From positions 1 through 35,759 of the forward strand of contig JALQUU010000029.1 in the NCBI GenBank assembly GCA_023260655.1: a stretch of DNA of 35,759 nt, in the 5' to 3' direction. Positions 1 to 9,374 of the stretch are shown here, piece by piece; positions within the stretch are counted from its first letter, which is position 1, and every line of letters begins with the position of its first letter. This DNA comes from Paracoccaceae bacterium. GTDB taxonomy: Bacteria; Pseudomonadota; Alphaproteobacteria; Rhodobacterales; Rhodobacteraceae. The position numbers and the translations under genes are program-made. The notes under the pieces are model-generated. The model saw only the letters and a program-made list of their open reading frames with translations. It was not told the origin of the DNA and searched no databases.

Positions 1-1
1 G

Positions 2-841
2 TTCGAGCTTTCGGCCTATGCGCTGAACCCCGACATCAAGGTGATCGCGCCGTGGCGTTTGTGGGATCTGACTTCGCGCACCAAGCTGCTGGAATTCGCG
101 GAAAACAACCAGATTCCGATCGCCAAGGACAAGCGCGGCGAAGCGCCGTTCTCGGTGGATGCGAACCTCCTGCACACCTCTTCGGAAGGTCGTGTTCTGG
201 AAGATCCGGCGCAGGAATTCCCTGAATACGTGCTGCAGCGTGCGGTTCCGGTTGAGAAGGCACCCGACACGCCCGAGATGGTGGAGATCACCTTCGAAAA
301 GGGCGATGCCGTGGCGATCAACGGCCAGGCGATGAGCCCGGCGACGATCCTGACGAAGCTCAACGAATTGGGCGGGAAGCACGGCATCGGTGTGTTGGAC
401 CTCGTGGAAAACCGCTTTGTCGGCATGAAGTCGCGTGGCGTTTATGAAACCCCCGGCGGCACGATCCTTCTGGAAGCGCACCGCGGTATCGAGCAGATCA
501 CGCTGGATGCGGGCGCAGGCCACCTCAAGGACTCGATCATGCCGCGCTATGCGGAGCTGATTTACAACGGCTTCTGGTTCAGCCCTGAGCGCGAGATGCT
601 GCAGGCCTTGATCGACAAGAGCCAAGAGCATGTGACGGGTACGGTTCGTGTGAAACTTTACAAGGGCTCGGCACGCACTGTTGCGCGCTGGTCGGATCAC
701 TCGCTCTACTCGGAAGCACACGTGACCTTCGAGGATGACGCCGGTGCCTACGACCAGAAGGACGCGCAGGGCTTCATCAAGCTCAACGCGCTGCGTCTGA
801 AGCTTCTGGCAACGCGTGCTCGCCGCCTCGCTGGCAAGTAA
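2..841 (+). CDS. argG: argininosuccinate synthase, 5' end outside window
   Basis: This is the C-terminal part, about 279 residues, of argininosuccinate synthase, which joins citrulline and aspartate using ATP in arginine synthesis in the cytoplasm. The open frame is already running at the first base, so the start and the N-terminal ATP-binding region lie outside the window. Visible family segments are APWRLWDL, the [24 protein letters not shown] region, the [26 protein letters not shown] segment split around the tetramer contacts, and the C-terminal KLYKGSA stretch. The reading frame is intact to the TAA at 839-841. A strong terminator follows 20 bases downstream. I am confident of the family. 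Confidence 0.95.
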   Translation, partial: FELSAYALNPDIKVIAPWRLWDLTSRTKLLEFAENNQIPIAKDKRGEAPFSVDANLLHTSSEGRVLEDPAQEFPEYVLQRAVPVEKAPDTPEMVEITFEKGDAVAINGQAMSPATILTKLNELGGKHGIGVLDLVENRFVGMKSRGVYETPGGTILLEAHRGIEQITLDAGAGHLKDSIMPRYAELIYNGFWFSPEREMLQALIDKSQEHVTGTVRVKLYKGSARTVARWSDHSLYSEAHVTFEDDAGAYDQKDAQGFIKLNALRLKLLATRARRLAGK

Positions 842-861
842 TTCAGGTTAACGTAAAATTA

Positions 862-889
862 ACGCATCGCCGTCAGGCGGTGCGTTTTT
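862..889. terminator. shared terminator between argG and the convergent decarboxylase
   Basis: A 10-bp stem (862-871 with 876-885, one G-U pair) and a GTCA loop are followed by a run of T on the plus strand. On the minus strand the hairpin is followed by an AT-rich stretch, so it could stop both transcripts. The stop codon of the minus-strand decarboxylase (873-875) lies in the loop. Confidence 0.8.
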
Positions 890-2315
890 CATTTCTGGCG
901 CGCTCCACTGCACGTATGGCAAGCCGGATATCTTCGGCCGTTGTGCGGTGGTTGGTGATGGCGGCGCGGAGAACCGTGGTGCCGTTAACCACTGTTGTCG
1001 AGAAAACCACCTCCCCGGACATTTGAAGATCCATTGCGATTCGCGTGTTGAGCTCGCTCTGTCCCGGTACGCTCAGTGTAGTGTCGGCGCTAAAGCTGCA
1101 GAGGTTGCTAACAACCGGAGCGGCGAGCGCCATGTCGGGGGTAGTTGAAACCAGTTTTCCCATCAGCGCGGCTTGGGCACAATTGGCGGTGATCGCGGCG
1201 CCCAGACGTTCGGAGCCGTAATGTGCCAAAGCCGACCAGATTTTCAGAGCGCGATTGCCGCGCGACAGGTCGATGCCGTAGTCGCAGAACCATGGCTCGC
1301 CGCCGCCCAGCCCTTGATCTTGCGCGGCGAGATAGGAAGGGCGGGCTGCGAAAGCGGCGCGATGTTCGGCTTCGTCGCGGATCAGGATGAGGCCGCAGTC
1401 GTAGGGAACATACATCCACTTGTGGAAATCGCAGGCGACGGAATCGGCGCGCTCAATGCCATTTGAAAGGCTGCGCCACGGCTCGTCGGCGAGCCTTGTC
1501 CATGCTCCAAACGCCCCGTCGATATGGAGCCAGAGGCCGTGTTTGGCGGCGAGGTCCGCCATCGCATTCAGATTATCGAAGCGACCAAGATCCACTGATC
1601 CTGCTGTTGCGACGAGCGCCATTGGCATGAGGCCATTCGCTTTGTCTGCAAGGATCAGACGCTCTAACTCCTTTGGATCGGGGCCATTTTCCCCGTCCGG
1701 CACAAGGCGCAGGTGATCGGTGCCGATGCCCAGAAGCTCGATGGCTTTTCGTAGCGCATTGTGGGCGGCGGCACCGGAATAGATCGTGAGCGGCGGTGTG
1801 CCGTGAATGCCCTTTTTCCTGACCTCAGTACCGAGTGCACGGATGCGGGCGGCGGCCATAGCGATTACCGTCGCTTGCGACGTTCCGGCAACAAGGAGGC
1901 CGCTGGCTGTTTTTGGAAAGCCGAACGTGTCACGCGCCCAAGCGATGACTTCGCGCTCCATGTAGTTCAGGCCGTGATCGCGACCGCCCAGATTGCTGTT
2001 CATCGTGGCCGCGACCATTTCGGACAGGAGGCCCGTCGCCAGGCCCGTGCCGTGGACCCAGCCGAAAAAGCGCGGATGGGTGTTGCCCGTGGAGTAGGGC
2101 ATGACCTGTGAGACGAGCGTTTCCCGCAAGGTATCTAGGGGTAGCGGCGCCGATGGAATGGCATATCCAGCCTGAATTTCGGGTGGAACTGGGACCCAGG
2201 GATGCTCGCGCGCTTCGGTCAGCCGATCAATGCAGGCGTCCAGAAGGGCGTGGGCTTGGGCGCGATATTCGTCCCAATCCTGAGGATCAAGCCCGGGGTG
2301 ATTTTCTTTGTCCAT
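873..2315 (-). CDS. PLP-dependent group II decarboxylase (aromatic-L-amino-acid decarboxylase family)
   Basis: The 480-residue protein belongs to the fold-type I PLP decarboxylases of group II, which includes aromatic amino acid, glutamate and diaminobutyrate decarboxylases. Visible signatures are THPRFFGWVHG near residue 79, a cofactor-binding GTSQATV segment near 144, HIDGAFG with the PLP-contacting Asp266, and DFHKWMYVPYDCG with the Schiff-base Lys299. Length fits the family. The start is the ATG at 2313-2315, with a GGGAGCGAG stretch upstream. It stands alone, convergent with argG and separated by 240 bases from flgI. The substrate cannot be read from sequence; an aromatic or other amino acid is an inference from the family. 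No damage is seen. Confidence 0.85.
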   Translation of the reverse strand: MDKENHPGLDPQDWDEYRAQAHALLDACIDRLTEAREHPWVPVPPEIQAGYAIPSAPLPLDTLRETLVSQVMPYSTGNTHPRFFGWVHGTGLATGLLSEMVAATMNSNLGGRDHGLNYMEREVIAWARDTFGFPKTASGLLVAGTSQATVIAMAAARIRALGTEVRKKGIHGTPPLTIYSGAAAHNALRKAIELLGIGTDHLRLVPDGENGPDPKELERLILADKANGLMPMALVATAGSVDLGRFDNLNAMADLAAKHGLWLHIDGAFGAWTRLADEPWRSLSNGIERADSVACDFHKWMYVPYDCGLILIRDEAEHRAAFAARPSYLAAQDQGLGGGEPWFCDYGIDLSRGNRALKIWSALAHYGSERLGAAITANCAQAALMGKLVSTTPDMALAAPVVSNLCSFSADTTLSVPGQSELNTRIAMDLQMSGEVVFSTTVVNGTTVLRAAITNHRTTAEDIRLAIRAVERARNEKRTA

Positions 2316-2429
2316 GCGCCGCCACTCGCTCCCTTGGGGTGGAATTGGTTAACGATGCATACGGGAATCTCATTGTTCCAGATAGGTCCAGAACGCGGTT
2401 CAGAAGCGACCAAAGCCGATTTCCGAAGG

Positions 2430-2462
2430 GTATGGATTGCGTATGGCTTGTGTATGGCATGC
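2430..2462. repeat. three tandem 11-base GTATGG repeats upstream of the decarboxylase
   Basis: The units start at 2430, 2441 and 2452, each beginning GTATGG and sharing TG at positions 8-9. The 11-base period is about one helical turn. They lie in the 240-base gap 2316-2555 between the decarboxylase start and the flgI end. This gap also contains GTTAAC at 2349 and 2520 and is otherwise without clear features. Confidence 0.6.
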
Positions 2463-2555
2463 GTCATGACGTTGAGCGGCTAGCGAAAAGCGACTCCAGC
2501 TCGCCTGACGCTCAAATCACGTTAACCTTTCCACCTTTGAGCGGGGAATTTTTCC

Positions 2556-3652
2556 CTATTGCACGATGAATTCGGCGTGCAATGCCCCCGCGGCTTTGAT
2601 GCTTTTCAGGATATCGATCATGTCTCTTGGCGAGACACCCAGAGCGTTCAGGCCAGCGACCACTTCTGACAGAGATGTGCCGGGCGATACCTCGGCGAGG
2701 CCGATACCGGGCTGTTCCTCGATGGCGGCCGAGGTGCGTGGCACCACGACCGTTTGCCCCTGCGAGAAGGGATTTGGTTGAACGGCCAGAGGTGTTTCCG
2801 AAACGCGGAGCGTCAGGTTGCCTTGGGATACGGCTACGCGAGAAATCCGCACATCTTCTCCCATAACGATTGTGCCCGATCGTTGATCGATGACCACCCT
2901 CGCGCGGCGTTCGGGTTCGACCGGAATGTTTTCCAGTTTGCTGAGCGCATGTGCGGGAGAGCGCTGACCTGTTGCCTCGATATCAAGTTGGACCGTTCCT
3001 GAATCCAGCATTTGGGCAACCGATCTTCCGAATGATTGATTGATGGCTTCTTCGATCCGCGCGGCGGTGGTGAAATCCGGTGTTCGAAGTGCGAGGCGCA
3101 GGGTGGTTAGGCCCGCCAGAGCGAATTCGACTTCCCGCTCGACATTCGCTCCTGCAGGGATCACGCCAGCGGTGGGCACACCGGTTGTGACGCTGCCTGC
3201 TTCGCCGGAAGCGCTGGCACCGCCTGTGATGATGGTGCCTTGCGCGACGGCATAAATGTTGCCATCGGCGGCGTTAGGGGCGTCATGATGAGCGTGCCGC
3301 CGAGCAGGCTTTTAGCGTCCCCGATCGCGGAGACCGTGACGTCAATCCGTGAGCCCGTTCGGGAGAATGGCGGCAGGTTGGCGGTGACGAGGACGGCTGC
3401 CACGTTTTTGGGGCGGAACTGCTCGCCTGTGACGTTTACGCCGAGCCTCTCCAACAGGTTCGACATGATTTCCTCGGTGAAGGGCGCATTGCGGATCCCG
3501 TCCCCGGTGCCGTTCAGGCCGACGACGAGGCCGTAGCCCACCAGATCGTTGCCGCGGACGCCGTCGAATTCCACAAGATCCTTGATCCGTACGGTACCCG
3601 CTTCCGCGACACTTACGATCAAGGTGAAGAAGGCAATGAGAAGGCCCCTCAT
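2556..3652 (-). pseudogene. flgI: flagellar P-ring protein FlgI, frameshifted
   Basis: FlgI builds the periplasmic P-ring around the flagellar rod. The 5' frame (3652 down to about 3276) starts with a signal peptide ending near SVAEAG, followed by RIKDLVEFDGVRGNDLVGYG and GLNGTGDG, all typical. After the segment GGTLIMTPL the frame goes wrong. The correct continuation (NAADGNIYAVAQG, then VPTAGVIPAGANVERE to the end) is in another frame. Adding one base between 3275 and 3276 restores a protein of about 365 residues, the usual FlgI length. The start ATG overlaps the flgL stop by 4 bases (ATGA), so the genes form one operon. A true mutation or a sequencing error would look the same here. Confidence 0.88.
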
Positions 3653-4654
3653 CTCAGATAGTCCATCAGCGAGAGGCGTGAGAGACGTGCCGTGAGGGTG
3701 TAGAGGCTTTCGAGCTGGACCTCGGCCTCCTGAAGCCTGGTCGCGTGTTCGTAGGGATCGATGGAAACGATGCGGCCGTAGGCGTATTCGAGCGCTGTGG
3801 CCTCGGAGGCGAGGCTGCTTTGACGCTCGGCAATGCGTTCTGCGGCAAAGCCGACGTCCGAGCGGAGTGTTGTTAGATCGACCAAGCTTCCAGAAACGGA
3901 TTCGGCCAGCCCTGTTAGAAGAGACTGGCTCATTTCTGGCGGAATAGACTCTGATATTTCTGGAAGGAGGCTGAGTTTTGCCATGCTGGAAAGCACGGAG
4001 CGGAGGCGCTGGTCATCGGCTTTCACAGTGAGGTCGAGGGTTTCGTTCGCGCCAATTCTCATGCTGCCGATGTCGTTTTGCGAGCCCATGTATCCGGCAG
4101 TGTCATAACCGCCCCCCTCGGCAAACCATGCGTCGATGCGGGTGTTGAATTCGTCCGGTGAGGTTACGCCGGAGAGTTCCGCGCGCAAATTGCCTAAGAG
4201 GCTATCAGCACTTGCAACGGCTTGGCCGCCAGTGCTGGCACCTGCGAAGAGCGAGCGGCCTGCGGCCGTGCCGTTGAGCGCTGCGACAATGGTGGAAAGG
4301 CGTTCGCGGGCGGTGCTGGCGTTGGGAGACGCTGTGGTCGGAGGGGGCGGCGGCAATTGTCAGCAATTCGGAACGGGAACCGTCAATTTCCGTTTCGATT
4401 TTTCCGAGCGCGAGTTGCATGGCTTCCGAAATCAGGCCGGCTTCTTTGGCCGATTGGGCGTAGGCGGCATTGAGGTTTTGGGCGTGGGTGACGCCCGAGA
4501 GGTGGGAGAAATCGCCACCCAAGTGACGCGACAGGTTCTTGACGCGGCCGCTGGAGAGTTCCTCGACGAGAGTCGTCGCGTTGGATTTGATCTGGGCGTT
4601 CTTGCGGGTGAGAACGAAGTTTCGGGCGAGATCGCCAATGGATGTCATGCTCAT
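3649..4654 (-). pseudogene. flgL: flagellar hook-filament junction protein FlgL, frameshifted
   Basis: FlgL is the second hook-filament junction protein, secreted by the flagellar export system. The start ATG at 4652-4654 overlaps the flgK stop (TGATG). The 5' frame gives MSMTSIGDLARNFVL and runs well to SRSELLTIAAAP. The remainder (TTASPNASTARERLSTIVAA through GRSLFAGA to the C-terminal MDYLR) is in another frame. The switch falls in a run of five C on the minus strand near 4340-4347; removing one C restores one frame of about 334 residues. The flgI start overlaps its stop. This is a second disruption in the same operon, in a homopolymer, so an indel error is a live alternative. Confidence 0.82.
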
Positions 4655-6105
4655 CAAACGGCCCTCAGCAAGGTATCAAGAAGCTCATCCATCACTTGGA
4701 TGATGCGCGCATTGGCGGCGTAAGATTGCTCGATCAACAGCAGGCGCTGCATTTCCTGATCGGTATCGACGCCATCCGCCAACTCGGCTTCCTTGGTTTC
4801 GGTGTAGCGCGCGGCGTTATAAGACTGCGTGCGTTCGGCTTGATCGCGCTGGGTGCTGACGGATGAGAGAAACTCGCTCGCGAGTTCGTTCATGGTCCGA
4901 TTGATCGCTGTGAAACTGCCGGACGTGGCGACGTGCCTGGATTGCATTTGGTCAAGCACGGCGTTGAGGGCGCTGCTGTCGCCGATTTCGAGGGTTGGGC
5001 CGTTCACGCCGTTCCGGAGGTTCTGCGGAGAGCCTCCTTTGGCGGGGTCAATCGTGGCGTGAAGGGACAGGCGGAGCGACAGGCCCGTTTCCTGCTGGGC
5101 ATCGAAGGGTTGCTGGGCGTCGGTGAAGAGGCCGGGCACGCCCGTACCTTGGCCAGGGAGGGCCGAACTCTCGAAGCGCTCCACGAGATCACGGGCGACG
5201 GCATCCAGATTGGCTTGGGCTTCTGGCACGAGAGAATCGCGAATTTCCATTAGGGCGCCAAGGCTGCCGCCACCAAAGGCGCGCTTCTGGTTTTCGAGGC
5301 TGAGTGGAACGCCGTTGAGCGAGAGACCGGAAAGGAGGCCGTTTTCGACGCTCATTTGGGGTTCGACGGAATGGGCCGGCGTGAAATTCAACTCACCCGC
5401 CTTTCCATCAAGAAGAATGGCACCGCCTGTGGAGAAAAGGGCGATCGTGCCGCGTTCCCGACCGACTTCGCGGATGGGGACGATGGCGGAGATCTTGTCG
5501 ACGAGGGTTTGACGATGATCTTCGAGCGCGGTTGTATCTGCGCCTTGGTTGAGGGCGGCGGAGATCCGGACGTTGAGCCTAGCCACTTCTTCCAGCGAAG
5601 TGTTGAGCGTATTCACATTGGTCGCGATATCGGCATCGGCGTTGCTCCTCAGGGTACGGAGTTCGCCCGCCACCTGATTGATCGACTGCACGATCTCGCC
5701 AGCACGGGTCGTGGCGATGGAGAGGCGATCTGACGAGTCGGGTTTGGCGACTGCCGACACCAGCGCCGCTTCGAAGGAGGCGATCCGTGCGCTCAACGAG
5801 GTTGGCTCGTCAGGTGTTCCTGTGGCTTGCTCGAGCCGGGCATGGAAATCGAGACTGATCTGGCTCGTTTCGTTGGCCGCTTGGGCTTCACGCTGGTCCG
5901 AGAGGAGGCGCTTATCGACGTGGCGGGTGACCCCGTCGATAGAGACGCCGCCGTAGCTTCCGGCGAGGCGTGTGGAGAGGGAAAGCTCCCTTTTGCTGTA
6001 GCCTTCGGTGAGTGCATTCGAGATGTTGTTCGAAACAAGCTCTGCCGCGCGTGACGCTGCGGTGAGGCCTGAAAGCGCATTCGAAAGCGCGCCGGACATG
6101 CTCAT
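4654..6105 (-). CDS. flgK: flagellar hook-associated protein FlgK
   Basis: The 483-residue intact protein is FlgK (HAP1), the first hook-filament junction protein, exported through the flagellar type III apparatus. The N-terminus MSMSGALSNALSGLTAASRA with VSNNISNALTEGYSKRE is the conserved rod/hook/filament-axial signature. The C-terminus ends in the matching helical region with LLLIEQSYAANARIIQVMDELLDTLL. The middle is long and coiled-coil rich, as in the family. It follows flgE by 30 bases and overlaps flgL by one base, so it is co-transcribed. It is shorter than the enterobacterial protein, as I expect for Rhodobacterales. Confidence 0.92.
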   Translation of the reverse strand: MSMSGALSNALSGLTAASRAAELVSNNISNALTEGYSKRELSLSTRLAGSYGGVSIDGVTRHVDKRLLSDQREAQAANETSQISLDFHARLEQATGTPDEPTSLSARIASFEAALVSAVAKPDSSDRLSIATTRAGEIVQSINQVAGELRTLRSNADADIATNVNTLNTSLEEVARLNVRISAALNQGADTTALEDHRQTLVDKISAIVPIREVGRERGTIALFSTGGAILLDGKAGELNFTPAHSVEPQMSVENGLLSGLSLNGVPLSLENQKRAFGGGSLGALMEIRDSLVPEAQANLDAVARDLVERFESSALPGQGTGVPGLFTDAQQPFDAQQETGLSLRLSLHATIDPAKGGSPQNLRNGVNGPTLEIGDSSALNAVLDQMQSRHVATSGSFTAINRTMNELASEFLSSVSTQRDQAERTQSYNAARYTETKEAELADGVDTDQEMQRLLLIEQSYAANARIIQVMDELLDTLLRAV

Positions 6106-6135
6106 GATCTATCCTCTCAGTCGCGCCAGACTTGG

Positions 6136-7437
6136 TTAGCGTTTGATGTTGGTGGTTTCCTGGAGCATCTCGTCGACCGTCTGGATGACTTTGGCGTTCG
6201 AGGTGTAGGCACGCTGTGTCTGGATCATTTCGGTGAGTTCGCCTGCCACATCGGTGGTGGATTCCTCGCGGGCGAAGGCCACGAATTCGCCGGTGGGGCC
6301 GTCACCTGCATCCCAGAGGAAGTAGCTGCCGCTTTCGGGGGATGGCCGATAGGTCTGGAAATCGAGGGCGACCATGCCGTTCGAGTTCGGCAGATCGACC
6401 AGCGGTACCTGATAGATCCGACGCGTGATGCCGGTGTCGAAGAAGGCGAAGACATAGCCGTTTGCATCTACTTCGACTGAGGTCATGTTGCCGACGGGCG
6501 AGCCATCCTTGTTGATGGAAACAGGCGCGAAACTGTCGGAGAGCTGGGTGATGCCATCGGATTCGCCGAGCTTGCCGATGTCGATCTCAAGGGGGCCCGA
6601 TCCGACGTTGACGATGAGGGTGCCCTGAGTGGGATCGTAGCTGCCGCCGGAGACGGTTGTGACGCTGGCGAGTGTACCGCCGGAGGTGCGGCTGTCTTCG
6701 AAGGTCATGGTGTATTCACCGATGATCTGGCCGGGGCTGGCCGAATCTTTCAGGATCATCGTCCATTCGTTAGAGGCACCGTTCGCGGGAACGGTGGGCT
6801 GGAATTCGATGATCAGGTTTTCCGAGGCTCCGAGGTTGTCGAAGTATTCGATCGACAGTTCCCGCATGTCGCCTTCCGAGCCTGCGCTGGTTTCGGTGGC
6901 GGGGAGGTTGACGCAGAGGGTCATGCGGGTGGTGGGCTCACCCGAGAACTGGTTCACGTTGATCTGGACAGGTTCCAGCGCGGCATCGGTATCGCGGGGA
7001 TAGGAGGGAACCGAGCCATCCGGAAGCGCAGGCCAGCCAAGGAGGATCAGGCCGGATTCGGAGCGCAGATACCCGTCAGAATCGGTGCGGAAGGAGCCGG
7101 TGGTTGTGAGGAACATCTGGGCATCGCCATTGCCGACCTCGACATCAGTCGCACGCGCGACGGGGATGAAGCCGCGGCCGCGCACCGCGATATCGGTGGC
7201 TTTCGACGTGGCCACGAGTGGGCCGCGTTCGTCGATCAGGCGCTGGGTTGTGACGCGGACTCCGCCTGCGGAGTAGGTGCCACCTTTCGAGGCGATCACC
7301 ATCGAATGGAAATCCGCTTCCATCCGCTTGTACCCGTAGGTGGAGGAGTTCGCGATATTGTCCGAAATCGTGGCCAAGCGGCTAGCATTCGCGGCCAAGC
7401 CGTCAACGCCTGCATTCAGCGAGGAAGAAATCGTCAT
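6136..7437 (-). CDS. flgE: flagellar hook protein FlgE
   Basis: The 433-residue protein forms the flexible hook. The N-terminal axial motif includes LATISDNIANSSTYGYKRME, and the C-terminal motif includes GELTEMIQTQRAYTSNAKVI followed by IQTVDEMLQ; both are the rod/hook/axial termini expected of FlgE. The middle carries the hook domains with DSDGYLRSESGLILLGWPA near residue 120. The start ATG at 7435-7437 has AAAGG upstream. It lies 92 bases downstream of motB and 30 bases before flgK, in one direction. The frame is intact, unlike those of flgL, flgI and motB around it. Confidence 0.93.
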   Translation of the reverse strand: MTISSSLNAGVDGLAANASRLATISDNIANSSTYGYKRMEADFHSMVIASKGGTYSAGGVRVTTQRLIDERGPLVATSKATDIAVRGRGFIPVARATDVEVGNGDAQMFLTTTGSFRTDSDGYLRSESGLILLGWPALPDGSVPSYPRDTDAALEPVQINVNQFSGEPTTRMTLCVNLPATETSAGSEGDMRELSIEYFDNLGASENLIIEFQPTVPANGASNEWTMILKDSASPGQIIGEYTMTFEDSRTSGGTLASVTTVSGGSYDPTQGTLIVNVGSGPLEIDIGKLGESDGITQLSDSFAPVSINKDGSPVGNMTSVEVDANGYVFAFFDTGITRRIYQVPLVDLPNSNGMVALDFQTYRPSPESGSYFLWDAGDGPTGEFVAFAREESTTDVAGELTEMIQTQRAYTSNAKVIQTVDEMLQETTNIKR

Positions 7438-7529
7438 GGATGGGCCTTTCTACTGCATCGACGGGTTATTTCAATGCAAGGCATACGGGCTCGCCGTTAA
7501 CAGGCACCTAATGCGCGACGACTTTTCCG

Positions 7530-8360
7530 CTAATGCCGCAAAAGCACGATTTCGATCCGGTTGTTGCGCTCTGCCATCGGCCAGACGGGGATTGCTTCGC
7601 GGTCTGCATGCCCGGTGATCCGTTCGATCCGCTCTGGCGGAAAGCCCAAGGCTGTGAGGTTCTGGCGCAGGACTTCGGCGCGGTTGATGGAGAGAGGCCA
7701 AGTTTGAGGATTGGCCCGCACAATGGGTTCGGACCTGACGTGCCCTTCGATTGCGATACTATTGGACGTAATTTTCAGGGCGTTGACCAAGACTTGGACC
7801 AGCTCGATGAGGCGCGGCTCGGGTGCTGTTGAGCCGGTTTGGAACAAGGGTGCTCCGGGACGGTCGAAGAACTCGATGATGAGGCCTTCGTCCGTGATTT
7901 TGGTCACCACGTGGCGCAGCACGTTATCCTCGATGGCGCTTTCGCCGCCGGAAGTGCTGAGTGCATCGGCAATATCCTTAAATTGCGCATCATTTTCCGA
8001 GTTACGCGAATCCGTGCCGGACGTGCCGCGGGCCTGATCGATTTCCGTCGGGCGCAGAATGGTGGCGCCCGTGCCGATTTGGGTCAGCACGTTTTCGGAA
8101 AAGACGCTCTCGCCGCCGAAGCTGCCATCGCCGCCTCCGGAAATGCGGTTTGCCGCGATTGTCGGGCTGAAATAATCGGCCAGACCCTTGCGCTGTTTCT
8201 CGGTTGTTGCGTTCAGCAGCCACATCAACATGAAAAAAGCCATCATGGCGGTCACGAAGTCCGCGTAGGCGACTTTCCAAGCGTCTCCGTGGTGGCCATC
8301 GCCGCCGACAACCTTTTTACGTTTGATGATGACTGGCGCCGCATTGGTTTACGTGCCCAT
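7530..8360 (-). pseudogene. motB: flagellar motor protein MotB, stop at codon 4
   Basis: MotB anchors the stator to peptidoglycan. From an ATG at 8358-8360 the frame reads M-G-T-stop and then continues without interruption: APVIIKRKKVVGGDGHHGDA, then WKVAYADFVTAMMAFFMLMW (the single membrane segment preceded by its cytoplasmic tail). It ends in an OmpA-type peptidoglycan-binding domain with GHVRSEPIV and ERITGHADREAIPVWP. The TAA is at 8349-8351; upstream AGGTGATGGAG is a fair ribosome site. The next in-frame start is a GTG at 8253-8255, inside the membrane segment. That would remove the conserved basic tail and Asp34, the likely proton-binding residue. So this is either a nonsense allele or a base error. 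The order motB-flgE-flgK-flgL-flgI supports the call. Confidence 0.75.
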
Positions 8361-8442
8361 CTCCATCACCTTTCACTCACCCGAAGCCATCGTTAGCGGG
8401 GAAGCGTTGCGGAGGAGTTAACGTTTAAAATCGTTGGGAGTT

Positions 8443-9369
8443 TTAGAGGGGCAGGAGGGCGGCCGGGCAGCCGAGAGCGAGGCTTGCGGCGAGGCGGATG
8501 GTTTCGGGTGAAACACCTTCCGAGGCCAGAGCGCGGGCTTCTGACTGCATCGCTGCGAGCAATGCGGCGCGGACTTCCGCCATGGGGCGATGGGCAGGCG
8601 TGATACCGGCGAAGCGGGCTTCTTCGGTGGCCATGTCTTCGGTGAGGGGGTCGATGACGCGGCCACCGCCTCCGGGGTAACGATACCATCCCCAGCCCAG
8701 AGCGCGGCCGATGCGGCCTTCCGCGTAGGCGCGGGGGGTGATCGGGTTCTTGCAGTGTGGCGAGAGGAGTTTGCGGAGGACGAGCGCCCATTCGAGGCCG
8801 CAAATATCCTGCGCGGCATAGGGGCCGATGGCGAAGCCTGCGGTTTCGAGGTCTTCGTCGATCTCCCAGAGGGTGGCACCGTTGAGGAGCGCGTCGTCTG
8901 CGGCGCGCCAGAGCGCGTTTTGCAGACGGGCACCGGGAGAGGGGCTAATGCCTTGGCGGAGCGCGAGAGAGGCACCTAGGGCGTGGGACAGGCCGGACAG
9001 ATCCGTGCCGGTTTCGGGGAGGCCGACTTCGAGGAGGGCGGGCAAACCGGGGAGGTGGTGCAGATCGAGCGCCAGAGCGAGGGGGATGGTGCGCGCGGGC
9101 GAGAGGGTGGCGAGCGGTGCGGGCGGGAAGGGGCGGAGCGGGAGCGTGCCTGCGTCGCAGATCAGATCATAGGGAAGAGGCGGGAAATCTGCGTGCAGGG
9201 CGACGTGAGCGCCAGCGCGGGACAGGATTGCGCTGAGGCGTTCGCGGTCATGGGGGTCTGGCTCGACGATCAGGGCTTCGGTGCCTGCGCGGGACAGGGC
9301 GGCGGCCATTTCCAGCGCGAGAAGCGAGCTGCCCCAGAAGGCGATGCGCTGGGGAATAGCTGCGGGCAT
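8443..9369 (-). CDS. divergent 3-hydroxyacyl-CoA dehydrogenase-like protein
   Basis: The 308-residue protein follows the layout of 3-hydroxyacyl-CoA dehydrogenases. An N-terminal Rossmann half starts RIAFWGSSLLALEMA, with an acidic end of the second strand (IVEPDPHDRER). An HHLPGLPALLEVG segment matches the catalytic-His/substrate region. C-terminal helices include ARLQNALWRAADDALLNGA and GWGWYRYPGGGG. The usual GxGxxG dinucleotide loop is replaced by GSSLLA, so NAD binding is uncertain. It begins 5 bases after boxR, so it is co-transcribed. Box and paa products both need a 3-hydroxyadipyl-CoA dehydrogenase, so that is a plausible role, by inference only. It could also be a non-catalytic relative. 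Confidence 0.6.
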   Translation of the reverse strand: MPAAIPQRIAFWGSSLLALEMAAALSRAGTEALIVEPDPHDRERLSAILSRAGAHVALHADFPPLPYDLICDAGTLPLRPFPPAPLATLSPARTIPLALALDLHHLPGLPALLEVGLPETGTDLSGLSHALGASLALRQGISPSPGARLQNALWRAADDALLNGATLWEIDEDLETAGFAIGPYAAQDICGLEWALVLRKLLSPHCKNPITPRAYAEGRIGRALGWGWYRYPGGGGRVIDPLTEDMATEEARFAGITPAHRPMAEVRAALLAAMQSEARALASEGVSPETIRLAASLALGCPAALLPL

Positions 9370-9374
9370 TCGGT

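Noticed and set aside
848-862. TTAA-N7-TTAA, a full CtrA-type box
   Set aside because: It lies between two convergent gene ends, next to a terminator, where no promoter is expected; the AT-rich tail of the terminator explains it.
8414-8430. TTAACGTTTAA upstream of motB as a CtrA site
   Set aside because: The spacer is three bases rather than seven, so it does not fit the known motif.
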